A DNA stretch of 64,000 bases from Phascolarctos cinereus (lineage: Eukaryota > Chordata > Mammalia > Diprotodontia > Phascolarctidae): positions 2,294,001-2,358,000 of the forward strand of contig NW_018343990.1 in assembly GCF_002099425.1 (NCBI RefSeq). The letters are read 5' to 3'. The notes below the pieces were generated by a model. The model did not search any database. It was not told where the DNA came from and saw nothing but the letters and a program-made list of their open reading frames with translations. The position numbers and the translations under genes were made by a program. Below, one piece after another: positions 22,932-33,734 of this stretch (position 1 is its first letter; each line of letters begins with the position of its first letter).

Positions 22932-23197
22932 AAAGGCAGTTAGGCGGCACATTAGATAAAGCTGGAATCAATACGACCAGAATTCAAATCCAGCCTCAGA
23001 TACTTATAGCTGTGAGATTCCAGGGAAACTTACTTAACCTCTGCCTCCCTCAATCTTCCTGTTGGTAAAATGAGTATATAGTAATAGCACCTGTCTTTCA
23101 GGATTGTTGTGAAAATAAAATGTGTTAATATTTGTAAAGCACTTTGCAGACCTTAAAGCACCATATAAATGCTAACTATTGTTATCATTATTCTTTC
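22932..23197 (+). mobile_element. MIR-type SINE with marsupial head, full length
   Basis: Head 'ggcagttaggcggcacatt', then 'aattcaaatccagcctcag', 'caggattgttgtgaaaata', 'gtaaagcactttgcagacc' and 'ccatataaatgctaactat'. Both head and 3' end are present. Confidence 0.9.
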
Positions 23198-23384
23198 CAC
23201 CAATCACTGCTTTTTTCTCAGGCATCTTCAGTATCTCCTTCCGTACTACTCTCTTCTCTTGCCTACAAAGATCCTCAGGATTTCAGCCAACCTTTAAAAA
23301 CAAACAATCAAGAAACACCTGATGCCTTCTCTTCCATTTCACTGACAAACTTATGGGAAGAGTATTTTATTGTGTACACTCACA

Positions 23385-23720
23385 GCATACATCTCTCCAC
23401 TCACTCCTCAACCCTTTAAAATATTATTTCAGTCCCCAGCACTTTACTAAAATTGTTCTTTCCAATATCACCAACAACCTCCTTATGGGCAAATCTAATG
23501 ATCTATTTACCTTCTTTAACATTTCAAACCATTACCTAGCCCCATTTTTCCACCTTCTCCCTTTTCCTCCTTGGCATCATGTTCTCCAGGTTTATAACTG
23601 CCTCCTCTTGAGTACTTCATCCTCCTCCAGCTCCCTAACCTTGGGAATCTCCCAGAGCTCTGCCCTCAATCTTCCTCTCTGCTCTTTCCTGCCACACCTT
23701 CAATTATCACCTCTGGATAC
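23385..23720 (+). mobile_element. L2 LINE ORF2 fragment (RT region)
   Basis: 'atatcaccaacaacctcct' then 'gggcaaatctaatgatcta' encode a trace of the L2 motif Thr-Asn-Asn-Leu-Leu. Later 'cctcctccagctccctaac' follows in the expected order. The 137-codon frame (23353-23766) is a remnant of this, not a host gene. Confidence 0.65.
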
Positions 23721-23769
23721 AGAGAACAAGCAAAGGTCTTCATTGCTTTTAAATGTAGTGTTGTAAATG

Positions 23770-24000
23770 ACGGTAGAAGCAGAATGGGACAGGAAGAACT
23801 GGACACAAGTCTACCTCTGATACACACCAGCTATGTGAATTGGGTAAGTCAACCTTTCAGTGTTCTAGACTTCATTCTAAGGCTCCAAGTTGCAAATAAG
23901 GTGTCAGTGTCCATTGTTAGAGGGAGTTTCCTCACCTGGGATTTCCTTATACCAACAAAATCCAGATTCAGTCCCTATCCCTATGTGGAGAATTTCTGAA
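23770..24000 (+). mobile_element. marsupial tRNA-derived SINE, long-tailed variant
   Basis: 'cacaagtctacctctgata', 'ctatgtgaattgggtaagt', then the tail 'tagagggagtttcctcacc', 'tgggatttccttataccaa' and 'attcagtccctatcc'. The head is worn. Confidence 0.8.
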
Positions 24001-25930
24001 TTTAAAACCCCTGGAATGGACCCTTTCCTCTCATCCAAGCTTCAGTCCCATATTTCCTCACTGGTACACACAGTATGAAAGATGTGCCCACCAAACCTTG
24101 CACAACTAACAAGTGAAAGTCTTAAAAGAAAGATGGCTCTCACATCCTATTCTTAACATGGCACTCCTACTACATGATGGAACAGTTCAGAATTAGAAAG
24201 GGGTACCTCACTTTCTGGGAAGAACTATTAAAAATCTGGGCAGCCAGCAGCAACCATTGTTTCCTCCCCAACTTTCTCTCTCATGCATTCCTTGCTTTCC
24301 AGGGCAGTCTGGCAAGCAGTCAGTGGCCATGGCAGCAGCTGCTTAAGCCTGGCTCTGAGAACCGGGAGTTGGCCCACCCCTGAACTTAGAAAAGTTAGAG
24401 AAGTTGCAGAGCTGGCATTCTGTACGTGTGCCAGAGGCGGGTATAAGCCTGGGAGGAAGCTCTGTTCCCTAACCACTTCCCCCACTCACAATGTAGTCAG
24501 GAAGAACCAACACAAAATATGTCATCCTTAGCCAAGAAGGGGCAGTTGAGGGGGGGAAGGTCTTGACCTAAAACAGACCAGAGAGCAAAATATACTCCAA
24601 GGTGGGGTACTTTTCAGTCCTGACAACTGGCAAGGACAATTGTATGAGATCCCTCTAGCCCTTGGACAGTGTTGAAGACAACCACCACTCTCATTTCTTC
24701 CTTTACCTCAGTCTGCAGACAGACAAAATCTTTGTCTGGCTGAAAAATTCCTTGGAAACTAGCACAGCCCTGATGCCATACTACTAAAAGGGTTTCAAAT
24801 AGCAGCCGTCACACTCATATTTTCTGCCCCAAGTTATGTGGAAGAGTGCCCAGAACTGAACACATACACAGAAAGAAAGGAAAAAAAACAACCTTCTTCA
24901 AGTTAACTCTAATTCATCACTATGAACTGGATGCAAGAAAGCAATCTACAGGGCTTTGCAAGTGCAGGATAATTGATTTAATAATATGAGAATGCTCAAA
25001 AGGCAATAAAAACTTTAACAGGAAAAAGAGGAGAAAATATAGAAGCCCCCAAATTCCCTTCTGTGCATGAAAAGCAACTGTTTGCAGCCTCAAATTAATA
25101 ATTTCTGCAAATATATTAAAAAATCCTGTAATGGCACCTTTCCTTAGGCACCCTTCCTTAACCCTGTCAACCTTGGCAGTGCATTTCCTGGTGTTTTTAC
25201 TAAAGATAGAGGCTCAGTGTTACATCAGAAATAATGGGGTGGTGAATAATCAGTTCACTGGGAAGAGTTCTCATAATCTTAATAAGCCATAAAACTCAGC
25301 AAGGAGCCAGGAAAGCAGAATAGACCCATTCCAGTAGGACTCTCAGGTCCCCCAGTGTCTGTGGGTAATGAAGACTTTCAACAGAATGAAGTTTGACATC
25401 TCAAAGAGGAACAGGCTTCTGCAGTGTGTGCCAACAGTGAGGATGCCTGGCAGAACCACACCAATGTCTACAGTGGAACGGAGCTGCATAAGGGCCAGGG
25501 ACTGAGTGCATACTTGCAAACTCCTGCCACAGCATATAAGCCCTTCCCAGGCTTCCATCCTCTGCTCAGGCTCCAGATGAGCCAAAACTCACCTAGACTC
25601 ATTGGAAGAGGGGAAGGAGTACATTCTGGGGTGGAAGGCTGATTTTTCAAGGTATATTAGGTACACATTTTAATTATACCCATCAACAACTACTACAGGT
25701 CATGAGTTCTGGGCCTTGATCCACACAAACAGGTGCAGACAACATGAGCTTGCTGATGCTATTTGAGATTTTTTTAATAGGCTACCAAGGCCACAGTAAT
25801 TTTCAAATATTGAAGAGCTCTTTGTTTCCAAGTCATATAGTGGTATGAGGTTGATGGCAATATGGTTAAACCACTGCTGACGCTTTCTTGGAATTTTATA
25901 AATGTACACAGACCTTAAAGAACATCTAGC
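24001..25930. other. unique non-coding DNA
   Basis: About 1.9 kb without a recognised repeat. A locally more GC-rich part at 24230-24480 has 82- and 85-codon frames on opposite strands. Neither shows a domain or a clear splice context. Confidence 0.5.
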
Positions 25931-25931
25931 C

Positions 25932-26068
25932 ACCATTTAAAATTTCCTCGTTTTTACAAAAGTGAGAACTAGAAGAAAGAGGTCGAGTGGCTTGTCCAAG
26001 GTCAGGAAGCTAGCCAGGACTAGAGGTTAAATCTCATCACTCTTGGTCCATTGCCTCATTTCTCTTTC
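25932..26068 (-). mobile_element. MIR/MIR3-type SINE fragment
   Basis: 'tttacaaaagtgagaacta', 'gagtggcttgtccaaggtc' and 'ttggtccattgcctca'. Diverged reversed core. Confidence 0.65.
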
Positions 26069-26660
26069 CGTACACAAGAAAAACTGATCGGGGAAAGAAA
26101 GGAGGGCATCTAAAAGTAATAGCTTGAGAAATAGAGCATGCAGAGCTTCTCACTTCACATACTCTCTACAGATTACAACAGCCACCACCAAACAGCTGTT
26201 TGAGACTCTGTAAAGAATGTCTTGGAACTGCTCAGGGAACCCATTTTGAAAGACAAAGACTCATATGCCACTTTCTCCAAACAAATCAAAATTTCTAATT
26301 GAAAAATAACATTGCATACTGTGCAATTATAATGACCAACTTTAGATCCAAAGAACAAATGAGAAAATACGCACATACGCCTTTCCGTCTTTGCAGGAAT
26401 GGAGGACCACAGGAATGTAACACTGCATATGAAGTCTGACGCAACTGATGTTGGTTAGTTTTGCTAAACTACTTGACTTTTCTTTTTATCTTTTTTTTAA
26501 ATAAAAGTTGGCTTACTAAACAGGGATGGAGGGAGGTATACATTCAGAAATGAAAGTGTTGCTAAAAGGTACCACAGACAACTGAGTAGTATCAAAACTT
26601 TTTATAGCATTTCTCTGTTACAGGTCTCATTTCTCAAATATAAATGAAACTGAGTCAAAT
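26069..26660. other. unique non-coding DNA
   Basis: No recognisable feature. Confidence 0.5.
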
Positions 26661-26676
26661 TTATAAAAAATAAGAG

Positions 26677-27822
26677 CCATTCTGATAGATAAATGGTCAA
26701 AGGATATGAACTGGCAGTTTTCAGAAGAAGAAAGTAAAGCTATCAATAGTTACATGAAAATATACTCTAAATCACTACTAATTAGAGAACTGCAAATTAA
26801 AACAACTCTGAGGCACTACTTCCTACCTATCAGATTGGCTAACATGACAGAAAAGCAAAATGACATGCTGAGGGGGGATGTGGAAAAAATAGGCACACTA
26901 CTAATGCACTGTTGGTGGAGTGAACTAGTCCGATCATTCTGGAGAATAATTTGGAACTCTGAAAGGGCTATAAAACTGTGCATACCCTTTTACCCATCAA
27001 TAGCACTATAGGTCTGTGTTCTAAAGAGAAGGAAGGAAGGAAGGAAGGAAGGAAGGAAGGAAGGAAGGAAGGAAGGAAGGAAGGAAGGAAGGAAGGAAGG
27101 AAGGAAGGAAGGAAGGAAGGAGGGAGGGAGGGAGGGAGGAGGGAGGGAGGGAGGGGAGGGGGGAGGAGGGAGGGAGGAGGAGGGGGAGGGAGGAGGGAAG
27201 GAGGGAGGGAGGGAGGAGGGGGAGGGAGGGAGGGAGGGAGGAGGGAGGGAGGAGGGAGGAGGAGGGAGGAGGGAAGGAGAAAAGAAACCTATAAAAAAGT
27301 TTTATGGCACCTCTTTTTATGGTACCAAAGAATTGGAAATGGAGAGGATGACCATCAATTGAGAAAATGGCTGAACAAGTTGAAGTATATGATTGTGACG
27401 GAATACTATTGTGCTATAAGAATGAGATGGTTTCAGAAAAACCTGAGAAGACTTATACGAAGTCATGTAAAGTGAGCAGAACCAGGAGTTTATTGTACAG
27501 AGTAACAGCAATATTGTAATGATGATCAATTGTGAAAGACTTATTCTGATCAATACAATAATCCAAGACAATTCTGAAGGACTCATCCTGAAAAATGCCG
27601 TCCACTTACAGAGAAAGAACTGATGAACTCTGGGTGCAAAATGAAGTATAATTTTTTCATGTTTTTCTATTTTTCTTGCTTTTTTGAGACATGGCCTATA
27701 TGGAAATGTTTTACATAACTTCATATAGATAACTGATATAATATTGCTTGCTTTCTCAATGAGTGGGTGAGGGGCTGGAAGGAGGCAGAGAATTCTGAAC
27801 TCAAAAATTTAAAAAAAAAGTG
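26677..27822 (+). mobile_element. L1 LINE, 5'-truncated, with 16-bp target duplication
   Basis: Matches the marsupial L1 3' region: 'gataaatggtcaaaggata', 'gagaactgcaaattaaaac', 'gggctataaaactgtgcat', 'aagaattggaaatggagag', 'gtgagcagaaccaggag' and 'aatattgtaatgatgatca', ending in an A-rich tail. The direct repeat TTATAAAAAATAAGAG is perfect at 26661-26676 and 27823-27838. No ORF2 coding remains. The 101-codon frame and the two frames over the array are 3' UTR artefacts. Confidence 0.95.
27029..27276. repeat. GGAA/GGGA array inside the L1 3' UTR
   Basis: About 22 clean GGAA units (27029-27119) grade into about 155 bp of irregular GGGA/GGA units. It sits where related L1 copies have a short purine-rich stretch of the form AAAGGGAAAAGGACC. 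The 165-codon Lys-Glu-Gly-Arg frame is a product of the repeat. Confidence 0.97.
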
Positions 27823-27843
27823 TTATAAAAAATAAGAGACTTA

Positions 27844-27990
27844 GGGGCAACTAGGTGGCACAGTGGATAAAGCTGCAGCCTTGGAGTCAGGAGGACCTGA
27901 GTTCAAATCCGATCTCAGACACATGACACTAGCTGTGTGACCCCGGGCAAGTCACTTAACCCCGATTGCCTCACCAAAAAAAAAAGAGAG
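27844..27990 (+). mobile_element. marsupial tRNA-derived SINE, well preserved
   Basis: Head GGGGCAACTAGGTGGCACAG, then 'tggagtcaggaggacctga', 'gagttcaaatccgatctca', 'gggcaagtcacttaacccc' and an A run ending in AGAG repeats. A 9-bp direct repeat AGAGACTTA flanks it (27835-27843, 27991-27999). One of the youngest elements here. Confidence 0.95.
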
Positions 27991-28074
27991 AGAGACTTAA
28001 AATTAAAAAATTAAATGTTAAAAGATTAGCTAGTTAAAAAAAAACCTGATGATTAAAGCTAACACTCTTTGTGC

Positions 28075-28320
28075 CAGAATAATAACTATATTTACATAGT
28101 TCTTTATAGTTTACATTTCACATAAACTATCTCATTTAAGCCTCACAACAACGTTATAAGATGGGGCTGACAGGTATTATCATTATTCCCATTCTAGAGG
28201 TGAGGTAACTGAAACTGAATGAGCTTAACTGACTTGTTCATGGTCACAGAAGCAACATATGAACCCAAGTATCCCTGACTCCAAATCACAAAACACCTTA
28301 TTTTTTATGCCATCCATGCT
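28075..28320 (-). mobile_element. MIR-type SINE, nearly full length
   Basis: 'catagttctttatagttta', 'ctcatttaagcctcacaac', 'aggtgaggtaactgaaact' and 'ttgttcatggtcacagaag'. Moderately diverged. Confidence 0.83.
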
Positions 28321-28768
28321 AGTTCTAGAATGCTACTGCTCTCCTATCTATAGAACTCCAATAGGTAAGGAATGAAATATTTTGTGAGTTTGCTAAGTAC
28401 TTTTAATAAAACTTTCATATTTGTCATCAAAATCCTTCCTAACTTTACTTCTCATTATTAATTTCACATGGACTCGCAAGATGGAAGAAGGAGAACAGGG
28501 GGGTGACCTGTGTTAAAAAAAAAAAAAGACACTAGTAAGTGCTTGCCAGGGCTGGGTATAGAAGCATCAGGCAAAGAGCTGAAATGTCTCACGCTCAGAA
28601 ACATGATAGGCACCTCTACGCTGATTTTTTTTTTGCCTAACCAGGTTGCATTTCCACACATACACAAAGTAATGCAGTTCTTTCCCACCATCAAAGAAGG
28701 TGAAAGAGGAAAGAAGCACCTTTGTGATCTACAATGCCCTTTTATCTTAGTATTATTGTTATTTTTAA
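28321..28768. other. unique non-coding DNA
   Basis: Long frames on both strands (127-129 codons, 28464-28893) run into the MIR downstream and carry poly-Lys and poly-Phe from A/T runs. No gene is called. Confidence 0.55.
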
Positions 28769-28769
28769 T

Positions 28770-28982
28770 AATGCCCCCACCTTGCAGGGACATAATACTT
28801 TTCAATTTACTTAATAAACAACATGATGAAGAAGGAGGTATCATTATCTTCATTTTATGGATGAGGAAGCCAAGGCTCAGAAAGGTTAATTAACTTGTCC
28901 AAGGTCAGACAACCAGGATGTGCTGAAATTTGAATTAATTTTCAGATTCCCAAACCAATGCCTTTTCCACTAGACTCTGAAC
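28770..28982 (-). mobile_element. MIR-type SINE
   Basis: 'atcttcattttatggatga', 'ggaagccaaggctcagaaa', 'taacttgtccaaggtcaga' and 'tgccttttccactagactc'. Confidence 0.85.
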
Positions 28983-29290
28983 TTTTGGCTTCTGTAAATT
29001 TGGTTTCTCTAGATCTTAATATTTCCACTTAAAGACATCTTTCCAGGTGTTTTAGGCTCAATATAGACCTCAAGTGCCAATACAGCCATAAAAGGTAAGT
29101 GGTTCTCATTCCCATAATACTACAATTGTTGTGCAGGAAGGGAGCAGGGAATGAGCAAGGGGGTAAATGTGAAGTAGGCTATGAAGAGGGGAAGGAGAAC
29201 ATGGAGACTGAGACAGAGAACTCCTTGAAATGCTGATTGAGCTAATATGCTGGTACTGTGTCAAATAAAAGAGCAGGCTTATGCATTTAG
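28983..29290. other. unique non-coding DNA
   Basis: No recognisable feature. Confidence 0.5.
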
Positions 29291-29292
29291 GG

Positions 29293-29518
29293 ATGAGCAG
29301 CATAGTACAGTAAACAGACCCCTGGAGTCAGGAGATGAGATTCCAGTTAGAAGTAGCCTAGAGACTTCACACTTGCTAGCTTTATTACCCTAAGCAAGTC
29401 ATTAGGTAGGGCCTCAGTTTTCTCCTCTGTGAAATGGAGACGATAGTACTTAAACTACAAATCTCCTAAAACTACTGTAAAATGCTTTATGAACCATAAA
29501 GCACTATGGGGACAGATA
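29293..29518 (+). mobile_element. MIR-type SINE
   Basis: 'agcatagtacagtaaacag', 'cccctggagtcaggagatg', 'accctaagcaagtcattag', 'tctcctctgtgaaatggag' and 'aatgctttatgaaccataa'. Head-on with the next copy. Confidence 0.83.
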
Positions 29519-29628
29519 ATAATAATAATAGCTAATATTTACAAATAGCCACTTTATATATATTATCTCAGCTGATCCTCTCAAGTACCCTGTGAGGTAG
29601 GTGCTAATTATAATTTAGGAATAGTATC
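29519..29628 (-). mobile_element. MIR-type SINE 3' part
   Basis: 'aataatagctaatatttac', 'attatctcagctgatcctc' and 'gtaccctgtgaggtaggtg'. Runs opposite to the preceding copy and stops before the tRNA-type part. Confidence 0.85.
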
Positions 29629-31015
29629 TGAAAAATACATTACAGCTGCAATAAATCAACATAAAGAAAGCAGATTAGGATTGAGATAAATAACTACATA
29701 AATGTAAATGACTATAAATGCCCAGAACATCTTTATGGCTTTCAAAAGATGCTCAAATAAGTACAATAAATAAACCATAACCTGGGGAGGTCTGGCTTCC
29801 TAAACCAAAGCCCAGAAGATAAATCTCTTTTGAGGATCTCCACGATTTGAAATTTTTCCAAGGACAACAGCAAGGAAAAAGCAATAGAAGCAAATTGAGT
29901 TAACATCCCAGAATCACCCATCACCCTGGGAAATGTGCCTGAACTCATGAGACAGCCTGTTCCAAATGGTATCTTTTTGATTTTCAAGACAAATCATTGA
30001 GAACACCTTCATCCAGAAGGAAATGGGATAGGGTGAGAAAGTTCGATGGTAAGGAAGAAGAAAAACTTGAGTCTAAGATAAATCATTTGTAGACAAAAAA
30101 AAGAATTAAAGTAGTGAGTCCAAAAGGAACCATTTTATTAATTCAAGAAATGCTTATTTAAGTACCTGTTATCTAAAAGATATTATGTTGAAATTTCAAT
30201 TCATGAGAAAAGAAATATTTAGTGTATACATATACACTTACACCCATTCATACTAATTATATGGAGGCATTCACTTGGCATGACAATATCATTAAAGGAG
30301 ATTTGGAGAAACAATCAATCATATGAGCCAATCAATGATTCTTTCTACAGATGATTTTTTTTAAAGAGCCAGAGAAATTTTTTTTTCCTAATTCAACTGA
30401 AAATCAATGCTGCTGTGACTCTCTTTTTGTCCACTCTGGTGCCACATTAACCACAAAATTACTTGCTTAATCAAGGAACACTTCCTTCTCTTCACCCCCT
30501 CCCACACTTTAAAGCAAAGCTAAAGAAAATAAAATTAATTTATCTCAATTATTTATCTGTGCCTTGGAATTTAAAAAAAAAACCACTTACATTTTAGTAT
30601 GCTTTTCTCTGCTGTTTTATGTTCACTCTGTGACAAGAAGTAGACCCAGAATGGTGGAAGAACGGCTTAAAAAAAAATCTTTATCAATATGTAAACTATA
30701 GCTATGAACTTCCATTAAATTGCTACATTAAAGGAAGACTGTACTTGGTGTCCTTTGTTTCCACACTAATAATTCTGAATTATGGTGTTAAATCACCTTC
30801 TTGTTTATTCAATAGCTTGAACCATATCTAAAATAAAAATAAGCATAAATCTACCAAGATAACCAATTAAGATTTGTCATGATAATCAAATGACCAGTAT
30901 CAGCACATAGACATAAAACAAATGATATAAGCTGGCCTAACCAATTAGACAAAAAGAACCTCTTTCCTAAAACTCATTTCAATTCACTTAATGTGCCTGA
31001 TTCAATAAAAAAAAA
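29629..31015. other. mostly unique DNA
   Basis: About 1.4 kb without a recognised gene. A probable L2 3' tip in reverse lies at about 30135-30195 ('aagaaatgcttatttaagt'). The left arm of a long inverted repeat is at 30601-30669. Confidence 0.5.
30601..30669 (+). repeat. left arm of 69-bp inverted repeat
   Basis: The arm starts GCTTTTCTCTGCTGTTTTAT and is the inverse of 33444-33512 with two differences in 69 bases (about 97%). Similarity drops sharply at both ends. It belongs to no repeat family I recognise. Confidence 0.95.
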
Positions 31016-31017
31016 AC

Positions 31018-31195
31018 ACAGGACCTGGGATTACAGGTCCAGAACAGTTACAAACTTGTAGGGTGACCTTGGACTAGGAAATCATTTAATCTTAGTTTTT
31101 CTCATCCCTCATCTGTCAAATGAGCACCACTTACTCCATACTTTTCACCAGCTTGTGGGGAGCTAATGAATAAAGGTGCTACAATAAGTTAAAAG
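31018..31195 (+). mobile_element. MIR-type SINE fragment
   Basis: 'ggacctgggattacaggtc', 'gtagggtgaccttggacta', 'ttctcatccctcatctgtc'. Diverged. Confidence 0.7.
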
Positions 31196-31374
31196 ACCAG
31201 AGGCATCATTGCTGAATTTTCATTTCTTAGATTAATCTAGTCTTAATATATGATTAAATATAGCCACTATGATTCTCTGTGGTTGATAGTAAATTAAATA
31301 AAACTCTCTCTTCAAACCTCAACCCAACTCAAAACCAATAAGCAGCCCCTGCCAAGACATAGATGTAAATGTAT

Positions 31375-31590
31375 GAGTTCTACAGGTTGTCCATCCACCT
31401 GCATTTTACTGGGAAATTGAAAAGCTCTTGTATTGAACTCAAGCTTCTCCCTGGAAAAAGAAAGGTCCATCTCTCTAATGCTGGTATGCTTCCTGCAATG
31501 CTGTATGGCTGCACCTTATGAAAAACTACAGCCTAAAATGAAATGAAGGTGAGGATCACCGAAAGGGCAATGGAGAGACATAGTGGGCAT
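31375..31590 (+). mobile_element. RTE-type LINE fragment
   Basis: 'cttcctgcaatgctgtatgg' encodes Leu-Pro-Ala-Met-Leu-Tyr-Gly, and 'aaagggcaatggagagacat' encodes Arg-Ala-Met-Glu-Arg-His. Both are C-terminal blocks of RTE-type reverse transcriptases and are shared with 20086-20640. The frames are broken. Confidence 0.65.
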
Positions 31591-31639
31591 AAGCAGGCAA
31601 TAGGATGTACAACGTCAGCTGCTTTGAATCCTTGCTATA

Positions 31640-31735
31640 AGAAAAGTTCTGAAGATATATCCATATATACACACAAATATTTATAGGTATATACATATAT
31701 ATATAAACATATATATATATAAATATATATAATTC
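31640..31735. repeat. TA-rich simple repeat
   Basis: Irregular TATATA/ACATA units. Explains the Tyr/Ile-rich minus-strand frame. Confidence 0.9.
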
Positions 31736-32623
31736 AGCCAACTAATGGATATTTCTATGAGATAAACGATAGCTTTTTTCCCCATACAAATTAAATAAGC
31801 TTGTTTTAAGATCTGTCCATGTGTAAGTGAAATTATGAAACTAGGTCTATTTATTCATTGCATAATTCTGTAAATGCCTTTGAACTATTCCTGTCCCTTG
31901 ATATTTTAGGGGCAGAGCATGCCTGGGGGACAAGAGAATATAAATAATACCAGAGACCACAGCTAGATCTACATAAGGCAAGCAAGGACATCGAGAAGGC
32001 ACTGCTTTACCCCAAAGGTTTTCTTTCTGTCCTGCTTTCTATACACATCTATATGGAGGAAGAAGAGTGAAAACCAAAGCAAGCTGTGATGTGACCCTGA
32101 CCAGAAGTGAAAGAAGAGTACCAGTGTTAGTGCCGAGTGTAGATGTTTACAGACCATTTCATCTCTAACTCCTGCCATTTGTCCAGATAGCTCCTTCATA
32201 AAATGCATCCTGAGAGAATTCTGAAAGGCACTTTACACAGGCTCTAGTGAAGCCATTTCTTCAAGCCCAAATCAATGAGGAAGATTAAAAGTTGGGGGAG
32301 GGGGAATTCACACCCAGAGACAAGATCTTCACTATTATCTTCCACTTCTGGGATCAAAAGGAAGAAGCAACATTAGACGTCTTCATTTCAAAGTTACAGC
32401 AGGATAACTGAAGCTAGGACAGGGCAAGTCACAACAGAGCACCCTTGGTACCATTAATCAAGGTACACACACTGCTTATTTTAGTTTCTAGTGTTCCTGG
32501 TGAAAGAAAGCCTGAGAGAATTCATTTCTCCTTTAAAAAGTGACAAGTTACAACATTTCTATGCCTTCCCCTCTGTCTCCCCATGTTAAGCCATCCTACT
32601 GGCCTTAGAATATGATCCTCAAT
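31736..32623. other. unique non-coding DNA
   Basis: Nearly 0.9 kb without a recognised gene or repeat family. Confidence 0.5.
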
Positions 32624-32875
32624 CAGGCAGGTGGCACAGTGGGCAGAATGCTGGGTTGGGAGTCAGGAGGACCTGAGTTCAAATTTGGCCTCAGATACTG
32701 ACAGCAGGGTAACCCTGGGCAAGTTTTAACCCCAGTTTCTCTCAGTTTCCTCATAGTAAAATGGGGATAAGAATAGTACCTACCTCCCACAGTGTTGTGA
32801 GGATCAAATGAGATATTTGAAAAGTGCTTAGAACAGTTCCTGGCATGTTAGTAATTGTTGTTATTATAATGACCA
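32624..32875 (+). mobile_element. MIR-type SINE with marsupial head, full length
   Basis: 'caggcaggtggcacagtgg', 'gtcaggaggacctgagttc', 'ggtaaccctgggcaagttt', 'gtgttgtgaggatcaaatg' and 'gttcctggcatgttagtaa'. Retains both ends. Confidence 0.92.
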
Positions 32876-32924
32876 CGCCAGGTTCAGTCCCAGAAAGCTC
32901 TTCACCACTTTATTGTATAGTAAA

Positions 32925-32978
32925 AGTGTTTTATAAATAGTCTCGTTTGATAACCTACAACAGTCCTGTGTATTTGCT
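32925..32978 (-). mobile_element. MIR-type SINE 3' scrap
   Basis: 'gtgttttataaatagtctc' and 'gataacctacaacagtcct' correspond to the reversed 3' part of MIR. Confidence 0.6.
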
Positions 32979-33094
32979 TCCTAAGGGGAAGAAAAGCACT
33001 TTTTTGGTGGCTGGCACAGACCGCCAAATAATTTTCTGAGCTTTCAAGCAACAGCTCATTAGATTATTAAAGCATATACTGCCATCATCATCTC

Positions 33095-33147
33095 TACTAG
33101 AGGGTAAGCTCCCAGTGGGTCAGGAGCTGGGTCTTACACTCATGCTC
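33095..33147 (+). mobile_element. L2 LINE tail scrap
   Basis: 'ctagagggtaagctcccag' and 'caggagctgggtctta' resemble the L2 tail. The final part is missing. Confidence 0.5.
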
Positions 33148-33734
33148 CTTCCTTCCAACTCCAGGAGAGAGAAAAACAAAACAAAATAGGAAACAATGTC
33201 TTCCCCTTTTGGAAGAGAGCTACAAAAGCCATTTATAACATGTTCTTCCCAGAAACACCACATAATATTCATCTAAAACTGCCTTACAATAAAAGGATTA
33301 TTCAACTCTCTGAATCTACAATTCAATGTTTGTTAATAGCACTTGATGGGAGCAGACAAGAGAATGTGAAGAAATACTTGGGACATGTTTTTAGAACCCA
33401 CAGAAGGCATATTTTAACAGCAGAGGGGAAGAAAAAGATACCATGAGCCATTCTTCCACCATTCTGGGTCTACTTCTTGTCACAGAGTGAACATAAAACA
33501 GCAGAGAAAAGCAAACAAATACATGGCCTCTACTAGAAAGTAATATGGGGAAAGAACAAATACAACTCTTAGACAAAGGGGTTTTTTTCAGTCTTACTTA
33601 AACCATTTTCAAACATTAAGACATGTAAAACACCATTCCTAAGCAAACATACACAGCAGCTAAAAATATTTGCCCAATTCAGAGTAACAAGTTTACCCAG
33701 TAGTTGTATATTAAAAATTATAAATGCATGTTGG
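33148..33734. other. unique DNA with inverted-repeat arm
   Basis: No gene recognised. Contains the right arm of the 69-bp inverted repeat. Confidence 0.5.
33444..33512 (-). repeat. right arm of 69-bp inverted repeat
   Basis: Exact inverse of 30601-30669 except for two bases near its left end. The arms lie about 2.8 kb apart. The space between them holds ordinary old repeats, so it does not look like one compact transposon. Confidence 0.95.

Noticed and set aside
23353-23766. 137-codon plus-strand frame
   Set aside because: Overlaps an L2 reverse-transcriptase remnant. Not a host gene.
26978-27475. 165-codon open frame rich in Lys-Glu-Gly-Arg
   Set aside because: It is the translation of a GGAA/GGGA array inside an L1 3' UTR.
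27844-27990. tRNA gene call from A/B-box-like sequence
   Set aside because: It is the tRNA-derived head of a SINE. The same applies to the other SINE copies.
28464-28893. Opposite-strand frames of 127-129 codons
   Set aside because: They run into a MIR copy and contain poly-Lys/poly-Phe from A/T runs. No domain.
30601-33512. The 69-bp inverted repeat read as ends of one large DNA transposon
   Set aside because: The interval holds unrelated old MIR, RTE and SINE copies and no transposase trace, and the flanks show no clear target duplication.
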